Assembly: GCA_964421875.1 (NCBI GenBank)
Contig: CAYQZD010000003.1
Span: forward strand, 11,296-75,295
From: CAYQZD01 sp964421875
GTDB lineage: Bacteria; Electryoneota; Tariuqbacteria; Tariuqbacterales; Tariuqbacteraceae
Direction of reading: 5' to 3'
DNA length: 64,000 nucleotides
Of the stretch, positions 35,031 through 43,383 are shown piece after piece. The notes below the pieces were generated by a model that searched no databases, had not been told where the DNA came from, and worked only from the letters and a program-made list of their open reading frames with translations. Made by a program: the position numbers and the translations under genes. Numbering within the stretch: position 1 is the first letter of the stretch; each line of letters opens with the position of its first letter.

Positions 35031-35957
35031 TCACCCTTTCTTCCTGAATCCCAGCAAGTAAGGCGTCAGGACAGGCAGAAGCGCGACACATACGATTATC
35101 GAGAAGAAATAAATCCACACCTCATAAGGATACTCCATCGTCTTGAGGAAATCCGTAGTGTAGAGTTCCCTTTCGCTGGATTCGTCGCCGATGACTATCT
35201 CCACCTCCCAGGGCAGATATGGCGCCGGTTGCCTGGTCTGAGCCCTCCAATCCGTAGGCAGTCCCTTTCCCAATGTGTGAAAAAGCTCCCCCGCCTGGTC
35301 GTAAAAATTCACCACTCCGGGAAAGGTGGGATAACGCCCGAATAAATTGCCGAACAACGGCATTTCAAATTCAAACCGCTTAAGCAAACCGGGCAGCGAC
35401 TCCTTCATCTTAACCGGGTCGAACACCGCGACGAGGCAGTCCTTCTCCCGCTGAGCAAAACCTGCGGTGAAGGCGCGGTTGTCCACCGATATTCCCGCGA
35501 AAGCGATTCGCAGTGTCGAGTCCCAGGCAACGTGTTCCATCGCCAGCGAATCCTTCACCTTCAACATTTCAGCCGCCAACTTATCCCGAAATCCCGGAGA
35601 TAACTCGAATTCGGCTATAGGAACCACCTGCTTCTTCCCTGATATTCGATACAGCGCCGCGATTTCCGGATACTCGCGGCGCAGATTTGCAGCCGAAGCC
35701 TTATCCGCCGGCAGATTCAGCCGGTTCAAGCGCGCCATCGGCTCCGTCAAACGCCGCTCCAGTATGCAGCGAACGAAGGTCATCGCATTCATACTATCTT
35801 TCATCAGCAAGCTCTGCTCGTTGAAAAGCCACGTTTTCCCACCCCCAAAAGCGAACACGAGTAACAACGCCGATAAAACGATAGGCAGGATGACCAGAAG
35901 AGCGAGGATTACCCCCCTTAGTAAACCCGCACGATGCTTTTCATAAGCTGCGGACAT
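35031..35957 (-). CDS. Two-TM extracytoplasmic protein, paralogue B
   Basis: A 308-residue protein of the same build as paralogue A: N-terminal TM helix (about 13-36), extracytoplasmic domain, C-terminal TM helix (about 276-298) and a basic tail (LLGFRKKG). Shared blocks are a PEIAALYRI segment, KVKDSLAMEHVAWDST, VNFYDQAGELFHTLG and PWEVEIVI. The domain is plausibly a periplasmic ligand-binding fold. The two genes are separated by a 600-bp repeat region containing its own duplication, which suggests a tandem duplication or repeated recombination. Function unknown. Confidence 0.65.
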   Translation of the reverse strand: MSAAYEKHRAGLLRGVILALLVILPIVLSALLLVFAFGGGKTWLFNEQSLLMKDSMNAMTFVRCILERRLTEPMARLNRLNLPADKASAANLRREYPEIAALYRISGKKQVVPIAEFELSPGFRDKLAAEMLKVKDSLAMEHVAWDSTLRIAFAGISVDNRAFTAGFAQREKDCLVAVFDPVKMKESLPGLLKRFEFEMPLFGNLFGRYPTFPGVVNFYDQAGELFHTLGKGLPTDWRAQTRQPAPYLPWEVEIVIGDESSERELYTTDFLKTMEYPYEVWIYFFSIIVCVALLPVLTPYLLGFRKKG

Positions 35958-36198
35958 AGCTCCTCCTTATAGCCTTTGTGCTGTCGAGTCTCCGCAGTCT
36001 GTCCGAGAATATGTCATGCTGAGCGAAGCGAAGCATCTGCATTTTTGTAACTTATTTATAAATAAGAGATTCTTCATCCGACGGTTGGCGGATTCAGTAT
36101 GACATTTTGAATTGTCAGACAGACTGTCTGCACTCGATAGTATATTATTGTTTTATAGGTATATACAGTAGGGTTCGGAGACCCTGCGACTCGAATTG
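35958..36198. repeat. Intergenic dispersed repeats
   Basis: GTGCTGTCGAGTCTCCGCAG (35980-35999) and GTCATGCTGAGCGAAGCG (36013-36030) fragments are followed by AGGGTTCGGAGACCCT near 36170. No gene seen. Confidence 0.55.
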
Positions 36199-36594
36199 CT
36201 AAAGAATTTCCTTCCGCCTCGTAGTATTCAGGGTATCCTGCAGCGATTCATTCTGGTATGTTATGAAATGGATGGTGTGATTCGAGTCGTTCCTGACAGC
36301 GTGCGCCGCGCCGGGGGAGATTTGGATGACCAGCGATTCCTCCGTCCCTACCCGCTTTTCGCGGAACTCTCCCCCCTCCTCCCAGTGAACAGCGTATTCG
36401 CCGCCAAAGATGAAAATCCATTCCACCGCCTCAGTGTGTAAATGGTTCCCCCGCACCGCCCCCGGCTCAATAGTGCCGAGATGCAGGTGCCCGAATTCCG
36501 CCGGGAAATCCGGCAAACCTTCGAAGGGATTGACCACCCACCCGCGTTGGTCTCGGCGGATTTTATCGGACAAGTTGTGAAATATTAGAGACAT
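36199..36594 (-). CDS. Cupin-fold protein, sugar-epimerase/WxcM-like
   Basis: A 131-residue single-domain cupin. The two cupin motifs are visible: GAVRGNHLHTEAVEWIFIFGGEY (metal-binding histidines) and IQISPGAAHAVRN. RGWVVNPFE near the start is typical of small cupins in sugar-nucleotide metabolism. The likely role is isomerisation or binding of a sugar nucleotide, but no sugar biosynthetic gene is adjacent, so this is inferred. Repeats flank it on both sides. Confidence 0.75.
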   Translation of the reverse strand: MSLIFHNLSDKIRRDQRGWVVNPFEGLPDFPAEFGHLHLGTIEPGAVRGNHLHTEAVEWIFIFGGEYAVHWEEGGEFREKRVGTEESLVIQISPGAAHAVRNDSNHTIHFITYQNESLQDTLNTTRRKEIL

Positions 36595-36947
36595 ATATTA
36601 TAAACTAGATATCTGGTAATACTTAATCCATTGATGTGCCCGCCGGGTCCCCACACCCGGCGGAATTTCTCCCATAAACCGTAGGGTGGGTTCTTAACCC
36701 ACCAATTTACAAGTCATTCCGGCGCAGCCGGAATCCCTCCTCGTAGGGGCGGATCCCCGTATCCGCCCTCTCCCTAAACGCCCCTACCGGCGGCAGGTGC
36801 CCGGCGGGTCTGAATGATCCGCCCTACCCATAGCCATAATAGCCGTAATAGCCAGTGAATTTTCCCTCCAAACCAAGCGATTGCTTCGCTTCGTTCGCAA
36901 TGACAAGATTCAGCGGAATAAGATTCCGCCATACATAGCTGCTTTAA
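36595..36947. repeat. Composite repeat region
   Basis: Ordered modules: CCGGGTCCCCACACCCGG-type palindrome; GTGGGTTCTTAACCCACC (36685-36702); CATTCCGGCGCAGCCGGAATCC (36715-36737); GTAGGGGCGGATCCCCGTATCC; 9-bp ATAGCC units (36831-36855); a GATTGCTTCGCTTCGTTCGC fragment (36880-36899); and GCGGAATAAGATTCCGC (36914-36930). No gene. Confidence 0.8.
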
Positions 36948-37352
36948 TCAATCAGTCTTTGGTATTTCAAAAGCCTCCAATTCCTTTCCACATCCGCAGG
37001 TCTTCTGATACCAGTAAATATTCGCGCCGCAAGTCTTGCATAACCATTTCTGCGCCTGCGCCTCCAGCCACTTATCAACGCCATATTTTCTGATATATTC
37101 CAAATTAGGCGCCATAGTCCAATGATGCGGCCATTCATCGCGCATGAAATCGCGCAGTTCCTTACAGGGATAATCTGCGCAGTAACAACAGAAATCCAAC
37201 CCCTTCTCTTTCACGCAATTCCTGAATTTACATCTAATTATGTATTCATCGATGTCGTCGCTGCGGCAGCCCCCGCAGTCCGATGCGCCGCAGGCGGAAC
37301 AATAGAGCCCGCAAGGACCATACTGCTTTGGTTTCAGCCTGAATTCCGTCAT
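36948..37352 (-). CDS. DUF3795 cysteine-rich protein
   Basis: About 134 residues from the ATG at 37352 (MTEFRLKPKQYGPCG); the longer frame reads into intergenic sequence. It has the DUF3795 pattern YGPCGLYCSACGASDCGGC followed by CKFRNCVKEKGLDFCCYC and PCKELRDF, a dense cysteine array expected to bind zinc or an Fe-S cluster. A C-terminal zinc-ribbon-like unit is also present (LCKTCGANIYWYQKTCGCGK). The family's function is unknown. Confidence 0.8.
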   Translation of the reverse strand: MTEFRLKPKQYGPCGLYCSACGASDCGGCRSDDIDEYIIRCKFRNCVKEKGLDFCCYCADYPCKELRDFMRDEWPHHWTMAPNLEYIRKYGVDKWLEAQAQKWLCKTCGANIYWYQKTCGCGKELEAFEIPKTD

Positions 37353-37600
37353 ATTAAATAAAGTTATCTGGCAACCGTGGATACTATGGTAGAATCCGTA
37401 GCTCAATATATGGGCTAATCCTATGTCTTTTGCGGTTAGCCTTTCTTAGCTATATCTCTTGTTGTAGGTCGGCTTATTCAAAGCCGACAAACATCCCCGG
37501 CGGGTCTGAATAGCCCACCCTACAAATAGCCATAATAGCCGGAATAGCCAGTGAATTCACATTACCAACCACCATCCACCAAACACCAAACACCAAGCGC
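37353..37600. repeat. Repeat region ending in a heptamer array at a stop codon
   Basis: GTAGGTCGGCTTATTCAAAG palindrome (37466-37491) is followed by CCCGGCGGGTCTGAATAGCC, three ATAGCC-type 9-bp units (about 37525-37553) and six 7-bp units of the ACCAAAC/AACACCA type (37561-37602). The last unit overlaps the stop codon of the transglutaminase gene. Confidence 0.85.
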
Positions 37601-39175
37601 CTACCACCAGACCTGATTGCCGTTTTCAACGGTGAAAATTCGTTCCTCCTTATCGGAACCTTCCGCTGTCAGCCAGTACAGGAGTCCTGCAGGGACTCCG
37701 TGAAACACAAGCGGCTCAGCCCCGGCGACCGACTTTCCCAGCGACACCCAGCTATCCCGCCAATAGAACAGTTCATACTCCTGTCCGGGTGTGAAAAACA
37801 CCTTTTCGATTCCATCCGTTGAGATTACCTGTTTTCTGCGGGTGGTGGAGATTAATCTAACCGATATGGTCTTATCGCCTTTAGGCTGCAGTTCCCGGAT
37901 ACTGGAGTCCGTATGAAGGATGAAGGGATTGGCAAACGGCGCTATTTCTCCCTCGATATAGAGCACCGGCAGATAGGCTATATCCAACCCCATATCGGAA
38001 AAGACAACCTCTCCGTCGACAATCTTCCCCCAGTGAATCGCCTTCCATTCCCCGGAATTGAATACACATAAATATCCTATATTTGCCGAGTCGGAAACAT
38101 CTCTTGCCAAAGGGATGGTCACATCACAAACATCGACATAGTCCGCGGTGACATCGATATAGCTTTTGCCGGAAATATACTTGGGCGTCTTCTCCTGCTT
38201 CCTCTCCTGAAAGGCGAGATTTTCCTTTTGTTCGGAGAACATCTTGCGATAGACCTTTGCCAGTTTATTCGCCAGATGATATTTACTCGGATTTCTTTCC
38301 GCCCCCATGAATGGAATGACCCTGCCATCAGGGGTGACAATCGCATTCCACGCGTGATTGTTGCCGGTATTCGCCCAGTAAGGCGTGTAGTCGCTGGTGA
38401 CCGCCAAGCCGTTAGCCCGCATGGCGTAGATGGTTAAATTTGTCATATCCTCGCACCGTCCCATACGGTTTTCCAGCATTTCCGATAATCCCTGATCGAC
38501 CGGATGATAATAGAAGCGCGAGTCGAATGAAAACCAGGACTTGATATCGTCGTTGATAATACAAGCGGCTTCGATAGGGTCGGAAGAATCGCTCATCCTG
38601 CTTTCAATATCTTCATATTTATGCCAAAAGAAATCACGCCAGGGTTCCAGCGGTTCATTGCTCCCGCGATAGGGAAGAACATACTCGCAGAAACTGCTAA
38701 AAGAATGCCCCTCCGCCCACGGTTTTTCTTGCCAGGCTTTGAAAGCGTAGTCTATCTGCGTGACCAGAAAATCTAAGCTGATGGTCTGATAATCATATAT
38801 CTTTTCCTTCTTCCTGAAGTCAAGTTCACCATACTGAACTTCCAATGAGTCGCAGTGTGCCTTCATCGTACTAAAATCCGGGTAGTCCAGGACATTGAAA
38901 TCGATATGTGTTCCTGCGCTGTCAATCAGGTCATAAGTTACATAACAGTGATTCTTAATGTTGGCGATTAGGTAGAATAATGCCTCCAGTTTCAGCGAAT
39001 CGCCTTCAAGAGTATAGTGGGATATCGCTTTTTCCAGTTCTATACGGTTTTCTCCTGCCGCCTCGATTACTTCGGTAACTACCGGCGGATAAACCGCTGT
39101 CTCCCCGCCGAATGCGCAAAGTAGAGGCAGCAGCATTGCAAGAAAGACCAAAACTAATATGTGTCTATTATTCAT
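37601..39175 (-). CDS. Exported transglutaminase-like domain protein
   Basis: About 524 residues from the ATG at 39175. This start is chosen because a signal peptide follows (MNNRHILVLVFLAMLLPLL) and because the 20 upstream codons are a translated dispersed repeat. The transglutaminase core lies at about 190-290: the cysteine in NRMGRCEDMTNLTIYAMRA, the histidine in GNNHAWNAIV and the aspartate in TPDGRVIPF form the triad. C-terminal beta domains follow. Such proteins are extracytoplasmic proteases or cross-linkers; the substrate is unknown. Confidence 0.82.
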   Translation of the reverse strand: MNNRHILVLVFLAMLLPLLCAFGGETAVYPPVVTEVIEAAGENRIELEKAISHYTLEGDSLKLEALFYLIANIKNHCYVTYDLIDSAGTHIDFNVLDYPDFSTMKAHCDSLEVQYGELDFRKKEKIYDYQTISLDFLVTQIDYAFKAWQEKPWAEGHSFSSFCEYVLPYRGSNEPLEPWRDFFWHKYEDIESRMSDSSDPIEAACIINDDIKSWFSFDSRFYYHPVDQGLSEMLENRMGRCEDMTNLTIYAMRANGLAVTSDYTPYWANTGNNHAWNAIVTPDGRVIPFMGAERNPSKYHLANKLAKVYRKMFSEQKENLAFQERKQEKTPKYISGKSYIDVTADYVDVCDVTIPLARDVSDSANIGYLCVFNSGEWKAIHWGKIVDGEVVFSDMGLDIAYLPVLYIEGEIAPFANPFILHTDSSIRELQPKGDKTISVRLISTTRRKQVISTDGIEKVFFTPGQEYELFYWRDSWVSLGKSVAGAEPLVFHGVPAGLLYWLTAEGSDKEERIFTVENGNQVWW

Positions 39176-39432
39176 TTTTTGATTCTTTACCTTGAAAATA
39201 GCGGCAGCGTAAATACGCGAGCCGTGAATTTTCATTCTAAGTTGTGCGAGGTCGCGATAGAGACCCTCGCATGAGGGTTTACCTTGAAAATAGCGGCAGC
39301 GTAAATACGCGAGCTGTGAATTTTCATTCTAAGTTGTGCGATGGTTCGCGAAGAGAATCCATCGAATGATGGTTTGTGTTTCGATTGGGGTATGCGCAAT
39401 CTTCTAACCCTATGTTTCACCATTTCACCGTT
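39176..39432. repeat. Tandem two-hairpin repeat (family H) and octamer array
   Basis: Two copies, 39194-39280 and 39286-39375, period 92 bp, each with an outer GAAAAT...ATTTTC arm pair, an inner GCGTAAATACGC hairpin and a second hairpin region. Their second halves differ in sequence but keep pairing. They are followed by 8-bp units TTTCACCA, TTTCACCG x2, TTTCAACG (39415-39446), which cover the stop codon of the next gene. Confidence 0.9.
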
Positions 39433-41691
39433 TCACCGTTTCAACGCCTCCAACACCTTTTCCGGCGTAATAGGCAGACTGCGGATGCGAACCCCGATGG
39501 CGTCATAGACAGCATTGGCGATGGCGGCGGCGGTGGGAACCATCGGCATCTCCCCCACACCCTTAGCCCCGAAAGGCCCTTCAGGGTCGATAGTCTCGAC
39601 GAAAACTTTCTCAATTTCGGGAACGTCCAGCGGGGTCAGCATCTTGTAATCGGCGAAATTGGGGTTTTGGACTGCGCCTTCCTTCAATTGAATGTTCTCC
39701 AACAGCGCGTAGCCCACGCCCTGCGCCACGCCGCCTTCGACCTGCCCCTCCAGCGTCATCGGATTAATCACCCGCCCCACATCGTGAGCCGCCACGATTT
39801 TCAACACCTTGACCTGCCCTGTCTCCAAATCCACCTCCACTTCAGCCGACTGCGCCCCGAAACCGTAAGTGGCGGAAATATTCCCGTCCCAATGCTTGTC
39901 CTGCATCACCGTGGGCGGGTCGTAGAAATATTTCCCCACCACCACATCGCCCCCCTCCCGAAAATGCCGCGCCCGAACCACTTTGCCATATGGCAGCGTC
40001 TTCGAAGGGTCGGATTTCATATAGACCTTGCCGTCCTTAATATCGAGGTTCTCCACCGGCTCCCCGGTCATCTTAGAAGCGGCTTCCAAAATCTGCCGCT
40101 TGGCGTCCAAAGCCGCCTTCACTACCGCGTTACCGGCGATAAAGGTGGTGCGGGAAGCGTGCACCCCCACATCCCAGGGGGAAGTGTCCGTGTCCTGCCA
40201 ATCCAGAGTCACATTCTCCACCGGAACCGCTAAAGTCTCCGCCGCCATCTGAGTCAACACCGCATCAGAACCCTGACCGATTTCCGTGGAACCGGAAATC
40301 ACTGTAACATGCCCGAAATCATCCACCTTGACCATACACCCGCACCCGTCGGAACGGTAAATCCGCGCCCCCCCCCCCACATGAAGGCCGGCGGCGACTC
40401 CGGTTCCCCGGGCGATAGGCCCCTTACGCGCCCGCTTCTCGTTCAGTCTGATGCGCGCTGAGGCTTCTTCTATGCACTCCTTCAGCCCGCAGGAGGTGAA
40501 CACCATCTTCTGCGGGGTGACATCGCCGGGGCGATTAGCGTTCATTATGCGGAATTTCAGCCGGTCCATCCCCAACATCTCCGCTAATTCGTCCATCTGA
40601 GATTCCACCGCCAAAGTCGCCTCAGGATTGCCAAATCCCCGCATCGCCGAACCATAAGGATTGTTAGTGTAAACTATGTCCGCCTCGAATAAAATGTGCG
40701 GCACGCGGTAGAGCGAAGACACCGTCTGCATCGAAATAATCGGCGTAACATTCCCCCAGGAATTGTAAGCCCCGTTGTCCCCCATAATGTAAGCTTGCCG
40801 CGCGGTCAGTTTCCCCTCCTTATCGACCCCGGTCTTCATATCGATAACCATCGGCGGACGCGGCGGAGAATAGCGGAATTCCTCCTCCCGCGAATACTCC
40901 ATCTTCACCGGCTTACCGGCGGCTTTCGCCAGCAAGGCGGCGATGATTTCGTAGGGATAAAGGTCCAGCTTGGAGCCGAAACCGCCGCCGATAGCGGTCT
41001 GAATCACCCGAACCTGGCTCCCCTTAATCCCCAAAACATCCGCCATATCCTTCTGGTACAAAAACGGCACCTGAGTCATCGAATACATCGTCAGCCTGCC
41101 GTCAAATCCCCATTCCGCCGCGCAGGCGCAGCTCCCCAAACAGCAATGCGCCTGGAAAGGCAGTTCGAAACGCCCTTCGGCGACATACTCCGCCTCGCCG
41201 AAACCCCGCTCCACATCGCCGTAATCGTAACTGTAGCGGACCGACAAATTCCCGGAGCTGCCCTCGTGAATCTGAGGCGCCCCCGGCTTAACCGCCTCGA
41301 AAGGATCGAACACCGCAGGCAGCTCTTTGTACTCGACCTTAATCAGCGAAGCCGCTTTCCGCGCCGCAATCTCATTGTCTGCCGCCAACGCCGCAATCTC
41401 GTCCCCCCGGCACTTCACCCGACCGAACTTCAGCGGATAATTATCCTTTCCGTAGCCGAATGGGATTTTCGGAGTGTCGTCAGCGGTAATAATCACCTTG
41501 ACTCCCGGAACTTTGCGCGCCTGCTCAAGATCGATAGATAAAATCTCCGCATGAGCGAAATCGCTGCGCTTTATCGCGCCGAATAGCATCCCCGGCAGCG
41601 TCAAGTCGTGAGCGTAAACCGCGGCGCCGGCAGCTTTAGCCGGAGCGTCCGGTTTGGGGACGCGCTTGCCAATGTGGGTAAAATCAGTCAT
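39433..41691 (-). CDS. Xanthine dehydrogenase-family molybdopterin-binding subunit
   Basis: A 752-residue large subunit of the xanthine dehydrogenase/aldehyde oxidase family. The N-terminal a/b hammerhead domain covers about 1-125. The molybdenum-cofactor domains include GGGFGSKLDLYPYE, SAMRGFGNPE, GSTEIGQGSDAVLTQMAAE, and the C-terminal GAKGVGEMPMVP, whose glutamate is the general base in the family. It hydroxylates a purine, aldehyde or other N-heterocycle. The FAD and 2Fe-2S subunits lie at 44594-45451 and 44130-44597, separated from it by pgeF, a repeat region and a sulfotransferase gene. The stop codon sits inside an octamer array. Confidence 0.93.
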   Translation of the reverse strand: MTDFTHIGKRVPKPDAPAKAAGAAVYAHDLTLPGMLFGAIKRSDFAHAEILSIDLEQARKVPGVKVIITADDTPKIPFGYGKDNYPLKFGRVKCRGDEIAALAADNEIAARKAASLIKVEYKELPAVFDPFEAVKPGAPQIHEGSSGNLSVRYSYDYGDVERGFGEAEYVAEGRFELPFQAHCCLGSCACAAEWGFDGRLTMYSMTQVPFLYQKDMADVLGIKGSQVRVIQTAIGGGFGSKLDLYPYEIIAALLAKAAGKPVKMEYSREEEFRYSPPRPPMVIDMKTGVDKEGKLTARQAYIMGDNGAYNSWGNVTPIISMQTVSSLYRVPHILFEADIVYTNNPYGSAMRGFGNPEATLAVESQMDELAEMLGMDRLKFRIMNANRPGDVTPQKMVFTSCGLKECIEEASARIRLNEKRARKGPIARGTGVAAGLHVGGGARIYRSDGCGCMVKVDDFGHVTVISGSTEIGQGSDAVLTQMAAETLAVPVENVTLDWQDTDTSPWDVGVHASRTTFIAGNAVVKAALDAKRQILEAASKMTGEPVENLDIKDGKVYMKSDPSKTLPYGKVVRARHFREGGDVVVGKYFYDPPTVMQDKHWDGNISATYGFGAQSAEVEVDLETGQVKVLKIVAAHDVGRVINPMTLEGQVEGGVAQGVGYALLENIQLKEGAVQNPNFADYKMLTPLDVPEIEKVFVETIDPEGPFGAKGVGEMPMVPTAAAIANAVYDAIGVRIRSLPITPEKVLEALKR

Positions 41692-41969
41692 TAGCTAAAA
41701 TCAATAATTATGTATGATAATATCTTTCTTAAACTGTAGGTCGGCTTATTCAAAGCCGACATAATGCGTTGATTCAGGCGTATGATGGGTTCTTAACCCA
41801 CCAATTTACAAATCTTTCCGTCACTGCCGGAATCCCTCTTCGTAGGGGCGAACGGCAGTTCGCCCCTATCGGTAACTGGTAACCGGTAATAGCCGTGACA
41901 GCCTGTGAATCCATCTTCACTAAACACCAAGCATCAAATACCGTTTAACTGTTCAAACGTTTCACTATC
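41692..41969. repeat. Composite repeat region
   Basis: GTAGGTCGGCTTATTCAAAG palindrome (41739-41764), GGGTTCTTAACCC module (about 41788), GTAGGGGCGAACGGCAGTTC palindrome (41842-41867), ATAGCC-type units, then degenerate 7-bp units up to the stop codon of the sulfotransferase gene (41970). No gene. Confidence 0.75.
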
Positions 41970-42968
41970 TCACCATTCCGCATCACCGTAAAACAATCCG
42001 GCGACATCGCCTGTAATAACTCGAATCCTCCCTACCTCCGTCCCGGACAGTTTCTTTTTCCAATTCACCGCGGCGGCGCGGCTGTCGAGCTTCACGTTCT
42101 GATATTCCCCCTGCCGCCATTCGGCGGGATTGGAGGATTCGCTGTGAGCCCTGATTTCCCCTTCAATCTGTGGTGTGTATTCGAGGTTCAGCCGCTGGAA
42201 AAGGTCTTTATAACCTTCCACCGGCGCCGCAGAAATATCCTCGTGCCGAAGGAAAACCCAGTCCGGATGCTTGTCCCGGTATTTATCCACAATGTAATAG
42301 AAACACTTCCAGGCTAAAGCCGCGCTCTCCACCAAATCGGGCTCACCCGAAGCGAATTCCTCAATCTCCCCCCTGAACGGTTCAAGGTAATCCCGCATTA
42401 ACAATGGCTGGCTGAGAAAAGTGGAATGCCGGAAATTCCATCCCAGCCGCTTCAAACTGCTGACGAATGCGGAGGGATGGCGTATCATCACCACTACCCT
42501 CATATCGAAGCGCGAAGCCAGCCATTCCGCCCCCAGCAGCGCGATAGGATCCTTAACCAGCGGACAAGATTTATCCGCGTAGTGTTTAACAAAATCTACA
42601 TAGTTCTCCAGCGCCGCAATCTCCGGCGCCAGATATTCCCTGGGAAGTCTGCCCGCTTCAAGTCCCAGCATTTTCACCGCAGAGGCGATGTCGAACCGAA
42701 AATTCAGTATGTTGCGAATATGCGGGTAGAATTTCTCTTCATTCTCCCGGGTCACATAAGCGAACCAGGGAAAATCCGGATTGCCTATCCCCGGCTCCCC
42801 TTCGGGATTGAAAGGCTCATGGATATATCCCGTGCCCGGCGCTAATTCCAGCATCTTCCCCACCCAGGTCGTCCCGGAACGGTGAGCCCCCGTCACTAAG
42901 ATGGGCCGCTTATCGAATGCGTGATTAATCCATCCTCCTCGTTCCCACGCTCCAGCGTGGAAACGCAT
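41970..42968 (-). CDS. PAPS-type sulfotransferase, start lies inside a dispersed palindrome
   Basis: About 320 conserved residues of the sulfotransferase fold. RPILVTGAHRSGTTWVG is the 5'-phosphosulfate loop, VVVMIRHPSAFVSSLKRLGW the 3'-phosphate motif, and RHEDISAAP follows. It would transfer sulfate from PAPS to a carbohydrate or other acceptor. The only in-frame ATG (42968) lies inside a palindromic repeat, so the first 11 residues (MRFHAGAWERG) are repeat-encoded. An AGGAGG (42934-42939) is followed by an out-of-frame ATGGATTAA and an in-frame ATT at 42929, so the real start is uncertain. The domain itself is intact. Confidence 0.85.
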   Translation of the reverse strand: MRFHAGAWERGGWINHAFDKRPILVTGAHRSGTTWVGKMLELAPGTGYIHEPFNPEGEPGIGNPDFPWFAYVTRENEEKFYPHIRNILNFRFDIASAVKMLGLEAGRLPREYLAPEIAALENYVDFVKHYADKSCPLVKDPIALLGAEWLASRFDMRVVVMIRHPSAFVSSLKRLGWNFRHSTFLSQPLLMRDYLEPFRGEIEEFASGEPDLVESAALAWKCFYYIVDKYRDKHPDWVFLRHEDISAAPVEGYKDLFQRLNLEYTPQIEGEIRAHSESSNPAEWRQGEYQNVKLDSRAAAVNWKKKLSGTEVGRIRVITGDVAGLFYGDAEW

Positions 42969-43383
42969 ACCACTAATGTCGCCCTAAATAAACCGTAGGG
43001 TGGGATTAGCGATTAACTAACTATATTTACATTGATTATGTCATTCTGAACAAAGTGAAGGGTCTGCGCGTTGAATAATGAAAAAAAACCTTCATCTCGT
43101 TCACAGTCGAAGGTCGGCTTATTTAAAGCCGACATTATACGTTATATCAGTCTTAAGTTTCAAACCATCACCAACTGTCATAGCGAACGAAGTGAAGCAA
43201 TCGGGTAATACACAGCGTTAAGTCAGATATTTTACAAAGTTGATACCTGAATCCAATTGTGTCGCAGAGTCCCCGCACTCTGCGACATTGCCCCCTCCCG
43301 ATACATAATATCCTCTAACCTGGTAAAAAAAGATATAACCTTATAACTTTCACCATTCATCCTTCAGCATTCAGCATTCAGCT
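42937..43383. repeat. Palindrome copy and intergenic repeat cluster
   Basis: A CCTCGTTCCCACGC palindrome copy overlaps the sulfotransferase start (42937-42969). Then GTCATTCTGAACAAAGTGAAG (43037), GTCGGCTTATTTAAAGCCGAC (43112-43132), a GAACGAAGTGAAGCAATC fragment, TGTCGCAGAGTCCCCGCACT (43260-43287), and 7-bp units CATTCAT, CCTTCAG, CATTCAG x2 (43354-43381) that end at the pgeF stop codon. Confidence 0.8.
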
